NCBI GenBank assembly: GCA_021817845.1
Contig: JAKAFW010000008.1
Location: forward strand, 1-64,000
DNA from: FEN-1297 sp021817845
GTDB lineage: Bacteria > Bacteroidota > Ignavibacteria > Ignavibacteriales > Ignavibacteriaceae
Direction of reading: 5' to 3'
DNA: 64,000 nt
Shown here: piece after piece, positions 61,295-64,000 of the stretch
Position numbering within the stretch: the first letter of the stretch is position 1
How the letters are laid out: every line of letters starts with the position of its first letter
Made by a program: the position numbers and the translations under genes
Notes under the pieces: model-generated
Databases searched by the model: none
Seen by the model: the letters and a program-made list of their open reading frames with translations, nothing else
What the model was told of the DNA's origin: nothing

Positions 61295-61481
61295 TTTTTC
61301 CTAATTGATTTTTGATAGGAGATAAAATTAGTCACTCGATTTTTGAGCGCTGATAAATAAAAAGAAATCTTTTCTGTTAAAGTTCGTTTTATTAATGACT
61401 AAAAATCCAGGCAATATTTCAGCATGTGGAAATATTTTTCAGAGCCTTTATCTTAAAAGCTAACGGCGAAAGGAAGAAAAA

Positions 61482-62753
61482 TTAATCTGCATAAAAAGTC
61501 TGCTTGCGCTTTGGTCCTACCGAGATTATATTAAATGTAATTCCGGCTTGCTTTGAAATGAAAGATAAATAATCTTTTGTCTCTGTCGGAAGTTCTGAGT
61601 ATGATAGACAGTTTGAAATGTCTTTGTTCCAGCCCGGAAGGGTTTCGTATACCGGCGTTACCGTTGATAGTCTTTCAACATCAGTGGGAAAAGATTTTAT
61701 TTTCTTTCCATTCTTTTCATACCCGATGCAGACTTTTATTTTATCGAAGCTGCCTAGTACGTCTAGCTTTGTAACTGCACACGTATTTATTCCGTTAATC
61801 ATTGCAGAATAGCGCACAAGAAACGCATCAAACCAACCGCAACGTCTTGGACGGCCGGTTGTTGCTCCATATTCGGCGCCAACCTTCCTTAATTTTTCAC
61901 CCTCTTCATCAGTAAGTTCCGTGGGGAATGGTCCAAGTCCTACTCTTGTGGTGTAAGCCTTTACAATTCCGATTACTGAATCAATTCTTGTCGGAGGAAT
62001 CCCCGTGCCTGTACATGCCCCGCCGGAAGTAGGGCTTGAAGATGTTACGTAGGGATAAGTTCCATGATCAACATCAAGCAAAGCACCTTGAGCACCTTCA
62101 AGCAATATCGATTTTCCTTCATCAATTGCGTTGTTCAAATAGAAAGGCACATCTTTAATATATTTGTCGATGGTCTTGTCAAATTCAAGGTACTGCCTGA
62201 TAATTTCTTCAACGTCAAGTTCTTCGTGATCATAAACTTTTTTCAGAAGAATATTTTTCTCTTTTATGTTTTCTCTAATTTTTTCTTCTAATACCTTACG
62301 GTTAAGCAAATCTACAATTTTAATTCCTTTTCGGGCATATTTATCGATATAGCATGGACCAATACCGCGACCGGTTGTTCCGATTTTATTTTCTCCACTT
62401 TCACTAATGGAATCTAAAAGTTTATGGTAGGGCATAATCAAATGTGCATTGTGACTGATAAAAAGTCTTCCGTCCACTTTTATATTGTTTTTTTCAAGAA
62501 GCGCTATTTCGTCAAGTAGAGCAGTCGGATCAATTACAACGCCGTTGCCGATAACACAAATAACATTTTCTCGTAATATTCCCGATGGTATTAGGTGAAG
62601 AATATATTTCTTATCACCAATTTCAACGGTATGTCCGGCATTTGCGCCGCCTTGATATCTCGTAACAATATCGTAATTTTCGCTGAGAATGTCTACAATT
62701 TTACCTTTGCCTTCGTCGCCCCATTGGCTTCCAACAAGAACAGAAACGCTCAT
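61482..62753 (-). CDS. purA: Adenylosuccinate synthase
   Basis: A 423-residue GTP-dependent enzyme joining IMP and aspartate on the way to AMP. Motifs: VGSQWGDEGKGKIVDIL, GGANAGHTVEIGDKKYILHLIPSG, the IMP-binding TTGRGIGPCYIDKYARKGI, LLEGAQGALLDVDHGTYPYVTSS, and GATTGRPRRCGWFDAFLVRYS. Length matches PurA (420-430). A hairpin (62779-62812) separates it from the upstream STAS gene on the same strand, so it probably has its own promoter. Confidence 0.97.
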   Translation of the reverse strand: MSVSVLVGSQWGDEGKGKIVDILSENYDIVTRYQGGANAGHTVEIGDKKYILHLIPSGILRENVICVIGNGVVIDPTALLDEIALLEKNNIKVDGRLFISHNAHLIMPYHKLLDSISESGENKIGTTGRGIGPCYIDKYARKGIKIVDLLNRKVLEEKIRENIKEKNILLKKVYDHEELDVEEIIRQYLEFDKTIDKYIKDVPFYLNNAIDEGKSILLEGAQGALLDVDHGTYPYVTSSSPTSGGACTGTGIPPTRIDSVIGIVKAYTTRVGLGPFPTELTDEEGEKLRKVGAEYGATTGRPRRCGWFDAFLVRYSAMINGINTCAVTKLDVLGSFDKIKVCIGYEKNGKKIKSFPTDVERLSTVTPVYETLPGWNKDISNCLSYSELPTETKDYLSFISKQAGITFNIISVGPKRKQTFYAD

Positions 62754-62778
62754 TTGAATTCCTTAATGTTTGAACAAA

Positions 62779-62812
62779 ATAAAACTCCGAATCCAAAAAC
62801 CCGGAGTTTTAT
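62779..62812. terminator. Hairpin between the STAS gene and purA
   Basis: AAAACTCCG (62781-62789) pairs with CGGAGTTTT (62802-62810). Read on the minus strand the stem ends in TTTTATTTTG, so it probably terminates the STAS transcript. Confidence 0.75.
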
Positions 62813-62833
62813 ATTAAAATAAAATACTGAGGT

Positions 62834-63175
62834 TTATTTTGAAAAACTTTTTACTGCTTCTTCAACTGTTTCGAAAGATTCAAAAATTGTGATTAACTTT
62901 GTAATCACTAATAAACTTTCGATTTTATCTGTTGTCCGAGCTAATTTAAGATGACCATTTTCTTTTTTCATGGTTGTAAGCCCGCTGATTAACATACCTA
63001 AACCGGAACTGTTCATAAACTTTACTTCAGCTAAATCGATGATTACATTTTTCTTGCCTTCATCGATAAGCTTATGTAAAAGCTCGTTAAATTCTTTCGT
63101 GTCGTCACCGCCCATAACATTTCCCTTTAGTTCAATGACTACTGCACCGTATTGTTCCTGGGTCTTAATTTTCAT
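62834..63175 (-). CDS. STAS-domain anti-sigma factor antagonist-like protein
   Basis: A 113-residue single STAS domain of the SpoIIAA/RsbV type. The conserved core is VIIDLAEVKFMNSSGLGMLISG, where one of the Ser residues in MNSSG is the usual phosphorylation site. The start TQEQYGAVVIELKGNVMGGDDTKEF is typical. Such proteins bind kinases that hold sigma factors, but no sigma factor or RsbW-like kinase is nearby. The small size and single-gene unit fit family norms. AGGAG is present just before the ATG on the minus strand. Confidence 0.92.
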   Translation of the reverse strand: MKIKTQEQYGAVVIELKGNVMGGDDTKEFNELLHKLIDEGKKNVIIDLAEVKFMNSSGLGMLISGLTTMKKENGHLKLARTTDKIESLLVITKLITIFESFETVEEAVKSFSK

Positions 63176-63334
63176 TTATATCTCCTAAAATTTTAATGTT
63201 AATTTAATTAGTTAGTAGAATTTATGCAAGTAGAAACAGCTAAAATATTGCTAAGATATTAAATATTATTACTTATTTGACTTACGCTACGCCTAAAGAT
63301 CCATTTAGAACAATTTTATGATGGGAAAAATCTG

Positions 63335-63979
63335 TCAATCCCATTTCTTCACTAAATCTTTAAGAGAATCCAATACAGGAACACCGCAGGTTAGAAGCCG
63401 GTCTTTTGATTGATGTCCGTTTGAAATCAACATGCAGTCTGCTCCAATTTCTTTTGCAACGTCAAAATCGTGAATAGTGTCGCCAATTAAAAGTATGTTC
63501 TTAAAATCAACCTGCAATTTCTTCATCAATTTTTTCCCTAAGTCGATTTTGCTTGCTGCATAAATATTGTCCAAACCGAAGAGGTATAAGAAATATTTTT
63601 CTACTCTGAAATGTCTAACGATTTCCAAAAGAGTGTGATGCGAATATGCCGATAAAATAGATTGGCTAATTCCCATATTTCTTATATAATCTAAAACTAT
63701 TTCAGCATCGGGAAATAATTTTGTCTCAAATTTTAGACTTTCATATTTGTTAATCCATTCTAGTCCGAGTTCTTCAAATGAGTATGCCGAAAAATCCAAT
63801 CCTGCTTTTTCATAATATTCTTTTACCGGAAAAGTGAATATATTTTTGTAATCAGTCATGGAAATTGGCTTTAGATTTCTCTTTGCAAGTATGTCGTTGA
63901 TTATTTCCGAGCAAATAGAAACGTCATTAAGTAATGTTCCATTCCAGTCCCATATTATGTGGTGGTAGTTTTTAATCAT
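63335..63979 (-). CDS. HAD-superfamily phosphatase
   Basis: A 214-residue HAD hydrolase. The nucleophile motif is IIWDWNGTLLNDV (Asp-x-Asp variant DWNGT), the second motif SILSAYSHHTL, and the third and fourth are KKLMKKL and LLIGDTIHDFDVAKEIGA, ending with strand CMLISNG. The cap region is helical (about 15-85), like phosphoglycolate phosphatases and their relatives. The ATG at 63979 is preferred; the TTG one codon upstream is possible. Substrate unknown; phosphoglycolate or a small sugar phosphate is likely by family. It is the last gene before the window edge. Confidence 0.88.
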   Translation of the reverse strand: MIKNYHHIIWDWNGTLLNDVSICSEIINDILAKRNLKPISMTDYKNIFTFPVKEYYEKAGLDFSAYSFEELGLEWINKYESLKFETKLFPDAEIVLDYIRNMGISQSILSAYSHHTLLEIVRHFRVEKYFLYLFGLDNIYAASKIDLGKKLMKKLQVDFKNILLIGDTIHDFDVAKEIGADCMLISNGHQSKDRLLTCGVPVLDSLKDLVKKWD

Positions 63980-64000
63980 CAAGCAAAAATTGATTTAAGG

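Overview
The window is AT-rich (roughly one third G+C by eye), densely coding DNA from a Gram-negative bacterium. It most resembles the Ignavibacteria/Melioribacter side of the Bacteroidota-Chlorobi group. The evidence is the type IX secretion sorting domains with the NYPNPFNPSTTIKF motif, a Kdo/Lpt lipopolysaccharide export cluster, a YtxJ-type bacilliredoxin, an OPT transporter and a periplasmic tricorn-like protease. I see no rRNA, tRNA, CRISPR array, integrase or transposase.

Region 1 (1-15.2 kb) is accessory and surface-related. It opens with polysaccharide modification genes: the tail of an unknown gene, an MBOAT acyltransferase, a GINT1-like beta-propeller protein and a GT14 glycosyltransferase. 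A minus-strand locus built by duplication follows. It has a full-length beta-helix protein with a dockerin-like end, two T9SS-sorted proteins with a cohesin-like domain, a truncated second beta-helix gene and a degraded third cohesin-like copy. Next come a PAS histidine kinase with a LuxR-type regulator, a stand-alone receiver and a sugar O-methyltransferase. Region 2 (15.2-26.4 kb) holds an exported rubrerythrin, a DUF2231/OmpR-regulator/kinase operon, a DUF962 protein, a SET-domain protein, a tricorn-like peptidase and a lipoprotein serine protease. Its spacers carry several palindromic repeats.

Region 3 (26.4-36.6 kb) is the aspartate-family amino acid block. A threonine operon (thrA-asd-thrB-thrC-proC) sits behind a Thr-containing leader peptide and terminator. 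A methionine operon (metY-metX) sits behind two stacked switches: a leader peptide with four Cys and three Met codons in a row plus a terminator, then a SAM-I riboswitch plus a second terminator. Both leaders share one design, in which the proposed antiterminator strand overlaps or abuts the leader stop codon. This is the strongest regulatory discovery in the window.

Region 4 (37-64 kb) is mostly housekeeping. It contains an NtrB/NtrC-like pair with a degenerate receiver and a universal stress protein; a secreted PIG-L-type deacetylase with YtxJ; the Kdo/Lpt cluster (kdsA, an unknown gene, kdsD, lptC, an OstA-like gene, lptB); a CBM20-like esterase; pdxJ; a TIGR02757 protein; and an OPT transporter. 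It ends with an M29-like aminopeptidase, a T9SS-sorted GHL10 hydrolase, a membrane histidine kinase, purA, a STAS protein and a HAD phosphatase. A 0.9-kb spacer at 55.3-56.2 kb is packed with short hairpins that have different stems in partly shared flanks. A related hairpin family occurs at 20.8, 55.7 and 59.9 kb with paired (compensatory) base changes.
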